Assembly (NCBI GenBank): GCA_026707545.1
Contig: JAPOWR010000001.1
Coordinates: 2,385,778 to 2,449,777, forward strand
Reading direction: 5' to 3'
Origin: Acidobacteriota bacterium
GTDB taxonomy: Bacteria > Acidobacteriota > Thermoanaerobaculia > Multivoradales > Multivoraceae
DNA: 64,000 nucleotides
Shown piece by piece: positions 12,248 through 20,020 of this stretch. Below the pieces are notes generated by a model that was given only the letters and a program-made list of their open reading frames with translations, had not been told where the DNA came from and did no database searches. Numbering within the stretch: position 1 is the first letter of the stretch; every line of letters starts with the position of its first letter. The translations under genes were made by a program, and so were the position numbers.

Positions 12248-13813
12248 CTACTTCGTCAGCCCGTACTCGATCGCGTCCGACAAGGCTTCCCAGCTCGCCT
12301 CGATGATGTTCGTGCCGGCGCCGACCGTGGTCCACCGATCGCCGCCAGCCACGAAGTCCACGAGCACCCGGGTCGTCGCGGCCGTGCCCTGGGCACTGTC
12401 CAGAATGCGAACCTTGTAGTCGGCAAGCCGCATTTCGCCCAAGGCCGGGTAGTGCGGTTCCAGGGCCTTGCGCAGGGCGTGGGCCAGGGCGTTGACCGGA
12501 CCGTTTCCCTCGGATGCGGTATGCGCGATCGTGCCGTCCGGCACCTCGACCTTGACCGTCGCCTCGGCGACGAGACCCCGACCATCGCGGTGCTCGACCA
12601 CGGTCAGGAAGTCGATCAGACGGAACGGCGCTTCGTATCCGGGTTCCGCCCGGCGCAACATGAGCTCGACGGAGGCCTCCGCGGCCTCGAAGCTGTAGCC
12701 GCGGTTCTCGAGATCCTTGACCTTGTGCAGCACCTCCCGGGCGTACGGCGTGTCGGCACCGACGCCCGTGCTCTCCGCCAGATGGACGATGTTGCCGCGC
12801 CCCGAGAGTTCGGACACGACGGTGCGCATCTCGTTGCCGATCAACTCAGGCTCCACGTGCTGATAACTGGACGGCTCCTTGAGCATGGCCGCCACGTGGA
12901 TGCCGCCCTTGTGGGCGAAGGCGCTGCGACCGACGTAGGGCAGGTGATCGTCGTGGGCGACGTTCGCCACCTCGGCGACGTATCGGGACAGCGAGGTCAA
13001 CTCGCGCAGACTCTCGTCGGTGACGCAGGAGTAGCCCATCTTGCACTGGAGGTCCGGAATGATGGTCACGAGGTTCGCGTTCGCCACCCGCTCGCCGTAG
13101 CCGTTGATCGTGCCCTGGACCATGACCGCGCCGGCGCGCACCGCGGCCAGGGTGTTGGCGACGCCGCATCCGGCATCGTCGTGGGTATGGATACCGATCC
13201 GGACATCCGGGCCCAGTTCAGCCCGCGCCGCGTCGACCCCCGCCTCGATCTGCCACGGCAGGGTTCCGCCGTTCGTGTCGCAGAGCACAACGTAGTCGGC
13301 GCCCGCCGCGGCCGCCGCCCGGAGCGTGCCGAGGGCGCACTCCGGGTTTCCGGCCAGGCCGTCGAAGAAGTGCTCCGCGTCGTAGATCACCTCGCGGCCG
13401 AGATCCTTGAGGTAGCCGACCGTGTCGCCGATCATCGCCTCGTTCTCGCGCGCGTCGGTCTCGAGCACCTTCTCGACGTGCAGGTCCCAGCTCTTGCCGA
13501 CCAGTGTGACGGTGGGTGTGTCCGCAGCGACGAGTGCCTGAACGTTGCCGTCGTGAGCGCAGGCGCTGTGCTTGCGCCGCGTGGCGCCGAACGCACAGAT
13601 CTTCGCCTGCTCGAGATCGACTCCGCGAATGGCCTCGAAGAAGTCGGCGTCCTTCGGGTTCGAGCCGGGCCACCCGCACTCGATGTAGGGAATGCCGAAG
13701 GCGTCGAGACGCCGGGCGATCGCCACCTTGTCGGCCAGGGACAGCGAGATGTTCTCCCGCTGCGTGCCATCGCGCAGCGTCGTGTCGTAGAGCTCGATCC
13801 GGGTGGCGGTCAC
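12248..13813 (-). CDS. cimA: (R)-citramalate synthase
   Basis: 521 residues. It condenses pyruvate and acetyl-CoA to (R)-citramalate, the threonine-independent entry to isoleucine, then processed by LeuCD and LeuB. The N-terminal TIM barrel has YDTTLRDGTQRENISLSLADK and the family marks IPYIECGWPGSNPKD, THDDAGCGVANTLAAVRAGA and NANLVTIIPDLQ. A C-terminal allosteric LeuA-type domain (about 390-521) follows. The LeuA paralogue at 24495 has [10 protein letters not shown] instead, so the two can be told apart. Start is GTG 13813, 10 bp after the stop of the SNF2 gene. With no threonine deaminase seen here, this enzyme may be the main route to 2-oxobutyrate. Confidence 0.93.
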   Translation of the reverse strand: MTATRIELYDTTLRDGTQRENISLSLADKVAIARRLDAFGIPYIECGWPGSNPKDADFFEAIRGVDLEQAKICAFGATRRKHSACAHDGNVQALVAADTPTVTLVGKSWDLHVEKVLETDARENEAMIGDTVGYLKDLGREVIYDAEHFFDGLAGNPECALGTLRAAAAAGADYVVLCDTNGGTLPWQIEAGVDAARAELGPDVRIGIHTHDDAGCGVANTLAAVRAGAVMVQGTINGYGERVANANLVTIIPDLQCKMGYSCVTDESLRELTSLSRYVAEVANVAHDDHLPYVGRSAFAHKGGIHVAAMLKEPSSYQHVEPELIGNEMRTVVSELSGRGNIVHLAESTGVGADTPYAREVLHKVKDLENRGYSFEAAEASVELMLRRAEPGYEAPFRLIDFLTVVEHRDGRGLVAEATVKVEVPDGTIAHTASEGNGPVNALAHALRKALEPHYPALGEMRLADYKVRILDSAQGTAATTRVLVDFVAGGDRWTTVGAGTNIIEASWEALSDAIEYGLTK

Positions 13814-13823
13814 AGCGGCATCC

Positions 13824-16790
13824 TCACATCGGTTCCTCGAGACCGGGTCCCTGCAGCAGTTCGATCAACTCCTCACGCGAGAAGATCTTGTTCAGTCGCG
13901 GATCGTCCTCCTGCACCACGCTTTCCATCAGCCGGCGCTTTCGGTCGATGATCGCCGCGATCCGTTCTTCCAGTGTCTCCTCCGTGATCAGCTTGAACAC
14001 GTGGACCACCCGCTTCTGCCCGATGCGGTAGAGGCGGTCCGTCGCCTGGTCTTCCCGGGCGGCGTTCCACCAGCGGTCGTAGTGGATCACGACCGAGCCG
14101 CCCACCAGGTCGATCCCCGTACCGCCGGCCTTCAGGCTGCCGAGAAACACGCGGCAGTCGTCGTCGTTGTTGAACCGGTCGACGACCTTGCCGCGTTCGC
14201 GGGTCGAACCCGTCAGGGTGACGTAGTCGATGCCGAGCTTCGTCAGATGGCGTTGCAGGATCGCGATCATCCCCAGGTACTGGGTGAAGACGACCACCTT
14301 CTGCCCGCTGTCGAAGCTCTCCTCCAGGAGTTCCTTGCACAGATCCCATTTGCCCGACTCGTAGTTCTCGTAGCGGTCGAGGTCGTTTACCGCCAGCGCG
14401 GGATGATCGCAGATCTGCTTCAGCATGTTCAGCAGAGCGAAGATGTGGATGTACGGCAGCGATCCCCTTTCGCTCCGCAGCGTCTTCATCAGCGCCGCGC
14501 CCTTGGTTTCGATCGTCTGCCGGTACATGCCGAACTGCTCCTCGCTCAACCGGCAGGTGCGGATGTCCTCGATCTTCTCCGGCAATTCGTCCAGAACCGC
14601 GGTCTTGACCCGACGCAGAACGAAGGGCGCTGTCAGACGCCGCAGGTTGACCGCGTACCAGGAGTCGGCGTCGAGTTCGTTCGGCCCCATGAAGTCGACG
14701 TAGCTGTCGTCCCCGCCGAGATAGCCGGGAAGCACGAGATCGAACAGTCCCTTCAGTTCAGTCAGCGAGTTCTCGATCGGCGTACCGGTCAGTCCGAGCT
14801 TCATGCGCGCCGACAGCGCCACCGCGGCACGGTAGCCCTGCGTGCTGCGGTTCTTGATCTGCTGCACTTCGTCGAACACGACCAGGCCCCACAGCCGCTC
14901 GCCGAACCGCTCGACATCGTTGCGCATCACGCCGTACGAGGTGAGCACCACGTCCCCCTGCGCCAGTGACTCCTCCAGATCGCGGTGAGGTCCGTGGTAG
15001 TAGACCGACCGCAGCACCGGAGCGTACTCGCGCAGCTTGTTCCGCCAGTGACTGATCACGGTGCGCGGGCAGACGACCAGAATCGGCAGATCAACAGCCA
15101 ACTGCTCGCGCAGAATGACCATCAGCGCCATTGCCTGGTGGGTCTTCCCCAACCCCATGTCGTCGCACAGCAGGCCGGCCAGACCGTTCTCGTACAGGAA
15201 CTTGAGCCACTCGACGCCGAGTCTCTGGTAGGGCCGGAGGATGCTCTTCAATCCCTCCGGCTCCACCAGCGGATCGGCGGGCCTCAAGGCCAGAAAGCGG
15301 CGCAGGAAGTCCGTGCGGTCTCCCTCGCCCTCGACCCGGATCGGGGCCGCGCTCGAGGCCTGAAGGCGCAGCAGCTCAGCCGAAGAAAGACGCACCCGGC
15401 CGGCGTCGCCGTTGCTCCCGACGCCAGTGCGACCGCCACGCGCCTCGCGCCGGTCGGGCAGCGAGCCGAGATTGCGCAGCGCCGGTGCATTCAGATCGAT
15501 CCAGCCCGAAGCGGTCTCGAGATACGGCTGGCCGGTTCGCTTCGCTTCGAGCAACTCGTTCAGGCCAACGTCGCCGCTACCGAATCCGTAGCGAATGGAC
15601 AGCAGGTCGTCATCCTCGTCTTCGCCCTCGGGCGCGATCTCTATGTAGTCGAACTCGGTGAGAATGCCGAGGCTGGCCAGAGGGTTCTCGGCCAGGGTCG
15701 GCGACGGCTCCGAGGCCGGCTCGTCGGAGCGAAACGTGCCGATACCGGCCAGCTCGAGTCCGAGGATCTTCGGCTCGCGCCAGCTCCCGTCACCCCGTTC
15801 CGACCGCCTAACGAGGACGCCCAACTCCTCGAGGAACACCAGGTCGCCGTACCGGAAACGGCTGCGCCCCGGGTCGTCGAGAATCTCCTCACCCTCCGCG
15901 GCCAGGCGCAGGACATCGAGCTTGTGCCGCTTTTCGATCCTCGTGTCCGGTCCAACGTAGAAGAGGTCTGCCGCCGGCAGTGGCACGACCGACGCCTGCC
16001 CGGTTTCCGCCAGCAGCTCGAGCGCGTCGGCCACGCGCCTCCGTGGCACCGCGATCTGAAAACGGACCGCTTCGTCGGAATCGACCCGGACCTTCAGAAA
16101 CAGGCTGCCGCTGCGCAGGTCGACCGCGGGCTCGAGCCGGATCCGGGCCTTGACGAGCTCCCCCATTCCAGGCCCGCCGCCCGGGATGTCGCCGTACTCT
16201 CGCAACGCGTGGTACGCGACGCGGCACCAGAGACTGCGCTCGAAGAACTGCCGGTTCGTCTGCATCCCGGCCTTGTTCAGGTGCTGCTCCTCGGGCGTCC
16301 GCATGAACGTGGAAAGCCGCTCCAGGAGACCGGAACGGTCGGCCGTCGAAATCTCCGCCGAGAGCTTCCCGATGCGCTCCAGGAAGCGAACCACGGACGG
16401 AGACTGCTCCAGGTAGCGGAGCGCCTCGACGCCACCCGGCGTGAACAGCCGAATCGCCCCACCCGGCTGCTCCTGGAGAACGCTGCAATCCGAAGCGGCA
16501 GGAAGGTCGTCCTGGAAGAGCCTCTGAGCGAGGCGGAACCAACCGCTGCGCGTGAACAGGTCGAACCAACTGCCGCCGAGGGCGCCGTGGAGTTCTCGGA
16601 TCTGGCCTTCGAGCTGCTTCAGATGACGGCAGCCGCTGCGCCGGCCGGCGGAGCAACTGCAGAACGTGAGCGGCCTCTTCGACCCGGCCACGTTGGCGAG
16701 GTGCACTGCCGAGCCCGGCTCCGGATCGTGCGCATCGGGCAGCAGTCCGATACCGGTGCGGTGGAATTCGAGGCGAGGGAAGAGCTTCAC
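13824..16790 (-). CDS. SNF2-family helicase with N-terminal SWIM-like zinc finger
   Basis: 988 residues. The N terminus has a SWIM-type CxCx(n)CxH motif (C44, C46, C54, H56). A long middle region without recognised motifs follows, then a SNF2/Rad54-like ATPase: Walker A DDMGLGKTHQ (K549), motif II DEVQ in VVFDEVQQIKNRST, LTGTPIENSLTELKGLFDLV, and a helicase C domain with VFTQYLGMIAILQRHL, LKAGGTGIDL and DRWWNAAREDQATDRLYRIGQ. The family moves along double-stranded DNA and remodels protein-DNA complexes; bacterial members such as RapA or HepA-like proteins act in transcription recycling or repair. The specific role here is unknown. cimA follows after 10 bp, so they are probably cotranscribed. 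No methylase or nuclease neighbour indicates a defence island. Confidence 0.9.
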   Translation of the reverse strand: MKLFPRLEFHRTGIGLLPDAHDPEPGSAVHLANVAGSKRPLTFCSCSAGRRSGCRHLKQLEGQIRELHGALGGSWFDLFTRSGWFRLAQRLFQDDLPAASDCSVLQEQPGGAIRLFTPGGVEALRYLEQSPSVVRFLERIGKLSAEISTADRSGLLERLSTFMRTPEEQHLNKAGMQTNRQFFERSLWCRVAYHALREYGDIPGGGPGMGELVKARIRLEPAVDLRSGSLFLKVRVDSDEAVRFQIAVPRRRVADALELLAETGQASVVPLPAADLFYVGPDTRIEKRHKLDVLRLAAEGEEILDDPGRSRFRYGDLVFLEELGVLVRRSERGDGSWREPKILGLELAGIGTFRSDEPASEPSPTLAENPLASLGILTEFDYIEIAPEGEDEDDDLLSIRYGFGSGDVGLNELLEAKRTGQPYLETASGWIDLNAPALRNLGSLPDRREARGGRTGVGSNGDAGRVRLSSAELLRLQASSAAPIRVEGEGDRTDFLRRFLALRPADPLVEPEGLKSILRPYQRLGVEWLKFLYENGLAGLLCDDMGLGKTHQAMALMVILREQLAVDLPILVVCPRTVISHWRNKLREYAPVLRSVYYHGPHRDLEESLAQGDVVLTSYGVMRNDVERFGERLWGLVVFDEVQQIKNRSTQGYRAAVALSARMKLGLTGTPIENSLTELKGLFDLVLPGYLGGDDSYVDFMGPNELDADSWYAVNLRRLTAPFVLRRVKTAVLDELPEKIEDIRTCRLSEEQFGMYRQTIETKGAALMKTLRSERGSLPYIHIFALLNMLKQICDHPALAVNDLDRYENYESGKWDLCKELLEESFDSGQKVVVFTQYLGMIAILQRHLTKLGIDYVTLTGSTRERGKVVDRFNNDDDCRVFLGSLKAGGTGIDLVGGSVVIHYDRWWNAAREDQATDRLYRIGQKRVVHVFKLITEETLEERIAAIIDRKRRLMESVVQEDDPRLNKIFSREELIELLQGPGLEEPM

Positions 16791-16900
16791 GACAGGGTCG
16801 CCAGTTGGCTTTGGGGCTGAGAGTCAACACGCTCGGAAGCGAGGCCGGACCAGCGCGAAAGGCCGATCCGCTACGCTGAACGCGTAAACGCTCGACTATA

Positions 16901-16915
16901 CCGCCGATTCGGCGG
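16901..16915. repeat. Inverted repeat CCGCCGA-T-TCGGCGG in a divergent promoter region
   Basis: A perfect 7-bp inverted repeat with a 1-bp centre lies between the divergent SNF2 (start 16790) and serine hydrolase (start 16993) genes, just after an AT-rich CTATA. The near-zero spacer favours a protein-binding site over an RNA hairpin. The other 185 bases of the gap show nothing else I can support. Confidence 0.35.
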
Positions 16916-16992
16916 TTTGTGGTGTCGTCTCCTGCCCGAAACTGGCCGCGATTTCCGAACCCGGCGGATCGCGAAACGTCCGACGAAGAACG

Positions 16993-18141
16993 ATGGACCG
17001 CGTGTACCGCTTGAACCGCAGGGAGGCTCTGGCGACTGCGGCCGGTCTCCTCGGTTTCGGCAGTCACACGCCGACCCGGAGCGCACAGAGGAGGGTCCGG
17101 GAAGGCGGTTCCGGTCCGCGTCTGGCGGAACTCGACCGAATGCTGGGCGAACAGGTCGAGAAGGGGTTCGCCGGCAGTGTGCTCGTTGCCCGGGGCCGCG
17201 AGGTGCTGCACCTTGCCGGCTACGGCCTGGCGGACCGGGAGGCCGGCGTCCCCTTCCGGCCTGAGACCGTGTCGACAATCGGCTCGATCACCAAGCAGTT
17301 CACCGGCGCGGCGATCCTCAAACTCCAGGAACAGGGCCACTTGAACGCCGGCGACTCGGTAGGGCGTTTCTTTCCGGAGGCGCCCGCAAGAAAGAGGGCG
17401 ATCACGATCCACCAGCTCCTCACCCACACGGCCGGTCTGCCGCCGGCGCTGGGTTCCGACGAGGAGTACGTCGGTCGTGACGACTACCTGCAGGAGGTCT
17501 GGCGCACCGAGCTGCGTTATCCACCGGGCGAACGGCACGACTACTCCAACACGGGCTACTCCGTTCTCGCCGCGATCGTCGAACGCAGCACCGGCAGACC
17601 CTACGAGGAGTTCCTGCGAGGGGAGTTCTTCGAACCGCTGGGTATGCATCACACCGGCTATCGCCTGGCCGACTGGTCGGAGGCACACGTCGCCGCCGGC
17701 TACCGGGACGGCCGGCGCTTCGGCCGGGTCATCCAAAAGCAGAACCGCGAAGCCGGCTTCTCCTGGCACCTCGTGGGCAACGGAGGCATCCACTCGACCG
17801 TTGAGGACATGTTCCGCTGGGTCAAGGCTCTTCGGGGCGGCGAAGTGCTGTCGGCCGAGTCGCTCGGCACCCTGTTCGGCGAACATGTGGACGAGGGATA
17901 CGGCGACTCCTTCTACGGCTACGGATGGGTCACCTTCCAGCTTCCGAGCAGCGAGAGGATGATCGGCCACAACGGCGGCAACGGCTTCTTCTTCGCCGAC
18001 CTGAACTTCTTCCCGAACCGCGGCGACCTGCTCTACTGCGTGCTGATGAACGACGCAGGTCACGAGGAGGTGAGCCGCACGATTCGCCAGCTGCTGCTGG
18101 AACAGCCGCCCGGAGCGCGATCGCAGGAGGACCCGCAATGA
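16993..18141 (+). CDS. Exported serine hydrolase, class C beta-lactamase fold
   Basis: 382 residues of the beta-lactamase/D-aminopeptidase/esterase family. A twin-arginine-like start (LNRREALATAAGLLGFG) suggests export. Catalytic motifs are SITK (S98, K101), the YSN tyrosine (Y184 in DYSNTGYS) and HNGG (H326), which replaces the KTG box and is common in esterases and peptidases rather than true AmpC enzymes. Therefore resistance should not be inferred. The stop overlaps the start of the next gene by ATGA, so the hydrolase and the exported aminotransferase are made together and may act on the same substrate. Substrate unknown. Confidence 0.88.
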   Translation: MDRVYRLNRREALATAAGLLGFGSHTPTRSAQRRVREGGSGPRLAELDRMLGEQVEKGFAGSVLVARGREVLHLAGYGLADREAGVPFRPETVSTIGSITKQFTGAAILKLQEQGHLNAGDSVGRFFPEAPARKRAITIHQLLTHTAGLPPALGSDEEYVGRDDYLQEVWRTELRYPPGERHDYSNTGYSVLAAIVERSTGRPYEEFLRGEFFEPLGMHHTGYRLADWSEAHVAAGYRDGRRFGRVIQKQNREAGFSWHLVGNGGIHSTVEDMFRWVKALRGGEVLSAESLGTLFGEHVDEGYGDSFYGYGWVTFQLPSSERMIGHNGGNGFFFADLNFFPNRGDLLYCVLMNDAGHEEVSRTIRQLLLEQPPGARSQEDPQ

Positions 18142-19514
18142 GCATCACGCGCAGAGAGACGACGCGCAGTCGGCGCGACTGCATCCGAACGATGGCCGCT
18201 GCCGGCGGCGCCGCCGCACTGGCGGGCTGCACTCCGAACACGCGGGCCGCTTCGGACACGGGCGACCAGGACGCAGCGACCGTCGAGGCGGTGCACTTTC
18301 CCGAGGGCTACCCGCCGTATCCGTCGGCCGCAGCCACCGAGGGCGCCTTTGCGGAATACGTATCCCCCGGCAACGTCGGCGTCATGAAGGCGTTCGGCAC
18401 CGAGCTTCACTTCGGCCAGCGCGAGGGTGCCCGCGTCCAGGACGCGTTCACGAAGAAGTGGTACTGGGACTGCCACCGCAACGGCACCCTGTACAACCTC
18501 GGGCATCGCAACCCGGACATCATCGCCGCGGTCAAGGAGGCGCTGCACCAACTCGAGATCGGCAACCTGCTTCTGATCTCGGGCTACAAGGCAAAGGCGG
18601 CCGAGAAGCTGATCGCCAGCACGGGCGGAGCCCTGACCGGCGTCACCTACACGGCCAGCGGCGCGGAATCCACGGAGGTCGCGATCCGAGCCGTCCGCGG
18701 CATGACCAGGCGGACGAAGCTGGTCTCGCTCGAGGCCTCCTACCACGGCCACACCTGCTTCGCCCTGGCTGCCGGCGACAACCCGGACAACCACGAGCGG
18801 TACCTCCTCGACTTCGACGACTTCGTCTTCGTGCCGTACAACGACCTGGACGCGATGACCGCCGCGGTCGACGACGAAACCGCCGCGGTGCTGATCGAGT
18901 CGTCGCCTGCGCAGTCGGGATTCCCGGTTCCCGATTCCGGCTACTTCCAGGCCGTGAACGACATCTGCCGGAAGAACGGAGCGAAACTGATCATCGACGA
19001 GGTCCAGACCGGCCTGGGCGCGACCGGGAAGTTCTGGTTCTGGCAACACCACGGCATCGTCCCGGACATCGTGACCACCGCCAAGGGCCTCGGCGGCGGC
19101 ATCCTCGCCAACGCCGCCGTTCTGCTCGCCCCCGAGATCAAGGAGTGGTTCTTCGACACCGCGATCCCCCACTCCTCGACCTTCGGCGGCAACGAACTTG
19201 GCTGCGTCGCCACCGCCAAGGTCTGCGACCTGACGATGGCGCCCGGATTCCTGGAGCAGGTGAACGCGCTGGCCGAGCAGTTCGCCGAGGGGCTGCGGGG
19301 CGGTCCCTACCGGGTCAACCAGCACGGGCTGTGCATGGGCATCCTCTCCGAGGAGATGGGCAAGATGGAGATGACCGCGAGGCTCTTCGAAGCCGGAATC
19401 TTCACCGTGCCGGCCTGGTACACGGACGGTGGAGTGGAGTTCCGACCCATCCTGACGCTCACCGAGAACGAGGCGGACGAGATCATCCGCATCTTCCGGG
19501 ACACCGTCGGCTAG
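18138..19514 (+). CDS. Class III PLP aminotransferase / aminomutase-like protein with Tat/lipoprotein signal
   Basis: 458 residues from ATG 18138, with an AGGAGG seven bases upstream. The C-terminal 390 residues are a fold-type I, class III PLP enzyme like glutamate-1-semialdehyde aminomutases: GAESTEVAIRAVRG, ASYHGHTC, IIDEVQTGLGATG and the PLP lysine K316 in TTAKGLGGG. The unusual part is the N terminus: SRRDCIR (Tat-like, R12 R13), a hydrophobic stretch and ALAGC with a lipobox Cys at C31. This predicts a cofactor-loaded enzyme exported folded and anchored as a lipoprotein. PLP enzymes are normally cytoplasmic. It is translationally coupled to an exported hydrolase with its own Tat-like signal, which makes extracytoplasmic activity more credible. 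Substrate unknown. Confidence 0.85.
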   Translation: MSITRRETTRSRRDCIRTMAAAGGAAALAGCTPNTRAASDTGDQDAATVEAVHFPEGYPPYPSAAATEGAFAEYVSPGNVGVMKAFGTELHFGQREGARVQDAFTKKWYWDCHRNGTLYNLGHRNPDIIAAVKEALHQLEIGNLLLISGYKAKAAEKLIASTGGALTGVTYTASGAESTEVAIRAVRGMTRRTKLVSLEASYHGHTCFALAAGDNPDNHERYLLDFDDFVFVPYNDLDAMTAAVDDETAAVLIESSPAQSGFPVPDSGYFQAVNDICRKNGAKLIIDEVQTGLGATGKFWFWQHHGIVPDIVTTAKGLGGGILANAAVLLAPEIKEWFFDTAIPHSSTFGGNELGCVATAKVCDLTMAPGFLEQVNALAEQFAEGLRGGPYRVNQHGLCMGILSEEMGKMEMTARLFEAGIFTVPAWYTDGGVEFRPILTLTENEADEIIRIFRDTVG

Positions 19515-19654
19515 CAGCTTGCGCCGCAGGACGCGGCGAAGCCAGTTCTGCGACGCAGGATGCTAGTGAGGTGGGGGCTGGGGCCAAACACGGAGTCCGC
19601 GACGGGTTTGGCGGCTCTAGGCGCCACGCCGAGTGCGCCAGTCGCACCGTCCAC

Positions 19655-19684
19655 TTGACAGCCGCTCCCGTCCTCTCCTACGCT
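19655..19684 (+). promoter_or_regulatory. Sigma-70 type promoter of the ilv-leu operon
   Basis: A perfect -35 box TTGACA (19655-19660) is followed after 18 bp by TACGCT (19679-19684), matching the -10 consensus at T1, A2 and T6. Transcription would begin near 19691, about 80 nt before the leader peptide. The remainder of 19515-19770 shows no gene or hairpin I can support. Confidence 0.6.
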
Positions 19685-19770
19685 CCGCTGCACGCTTTGC
19701 CATCCGGCGGGAGCGAACGTAGACCCATACCCACAGCACCTTCCACCTAGAAGGGACTCTCGAACCGGCC

Positions 19771-19935
19771 ATGACGCGCCTGGCCTCACGATCGACTCGC
19801 AGGAACGCTCGGACACCCGGGCGACCCGCCCTCCTGGCGCGTGCGCTGCCGCGACAGGTCGCCGATCTCGGCGTTCCCGCCGGGCTCCTGCTACTGGTCC
19901 TGATTCTGGTCCTTCTCGTCCAGGGGGCTAACTAG
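19771..19935 (+). CDS. ilv-leu operon leader peptide (54 residues)
   Basis: ATG 19771 to TAG 19933-19935. After a basic N-terminal half comes AGLLLLVLILVLLVQGAN, in which codons 39-50 (19885-19920) are twelve consecutive branched-chain codons: 8 Leu, 3 Val and 1 Ile. A Rho-independent terminator follows 30 nt later and ilvE 85 nt later. This is the arrangement of transcription-attenuation leader peptides of ilv operons. It could be mistaken for a small membrane protein, but position and codon run favour a regulatory role. The ribosome-binding site is weak (AAGGGA, 14 nt upstream). Confidence 0.8.
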   Translation: MTRLASRSTRRNARTPGRPALLARALPRQVADLGVPAGLLLLVLILVLLVQGAN

Positions 19936-19972
19936 GCGCACAAACCGGAACCCGAAGCGATCTAGAGCCCCC
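19923..19972 (+). promoter_or_regulatory. Predicted antiterminator pairing of the ilv attenuator
   Basis: GGGGGCT at 19923-19929, inside the last codons of the leader, can pair with AGCCCCC at 19966-19972, the 5' arm of the terminator. It is identical to the terminator 3' arm (GGGGGCT, 19983-19989), so the two pairings exclude each other. A ribosome stalled in the BCAA codons would leave 19923-19929 free and allow read-through; one reaching the stop codon would cover it and let the terminator form. Confidence 0.65.
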
Positions 19973-19994
19973 AGCACAGCCTGGGGGCTTTTTT
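19966..19994 (+). terminator. Rho-independent terminator (attenuator) ahead of ilvE
   Basis: Perfect 9-bp stem AGCCCCCAG (19966-19974) / CTGGGGGCT (19981-19989) with loop CACAGC and a run of six T (19989-19994). It stands between the leader peptide and ilvE rather than after a gene, so it must be conditional for the operon to be expressed. Confidence 0.92.
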
Positions 19995-20020
19995 GGTTCG
20001 GCCGCTAGCGGAGCAACTGC

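Noticed and set aside
16993-18141. Antibiotic-resistance beta-lactamase
   Set aside because: The third motif is HNGG, not KTG, and the overall sequence fits the broad esterase/peptidase branch.
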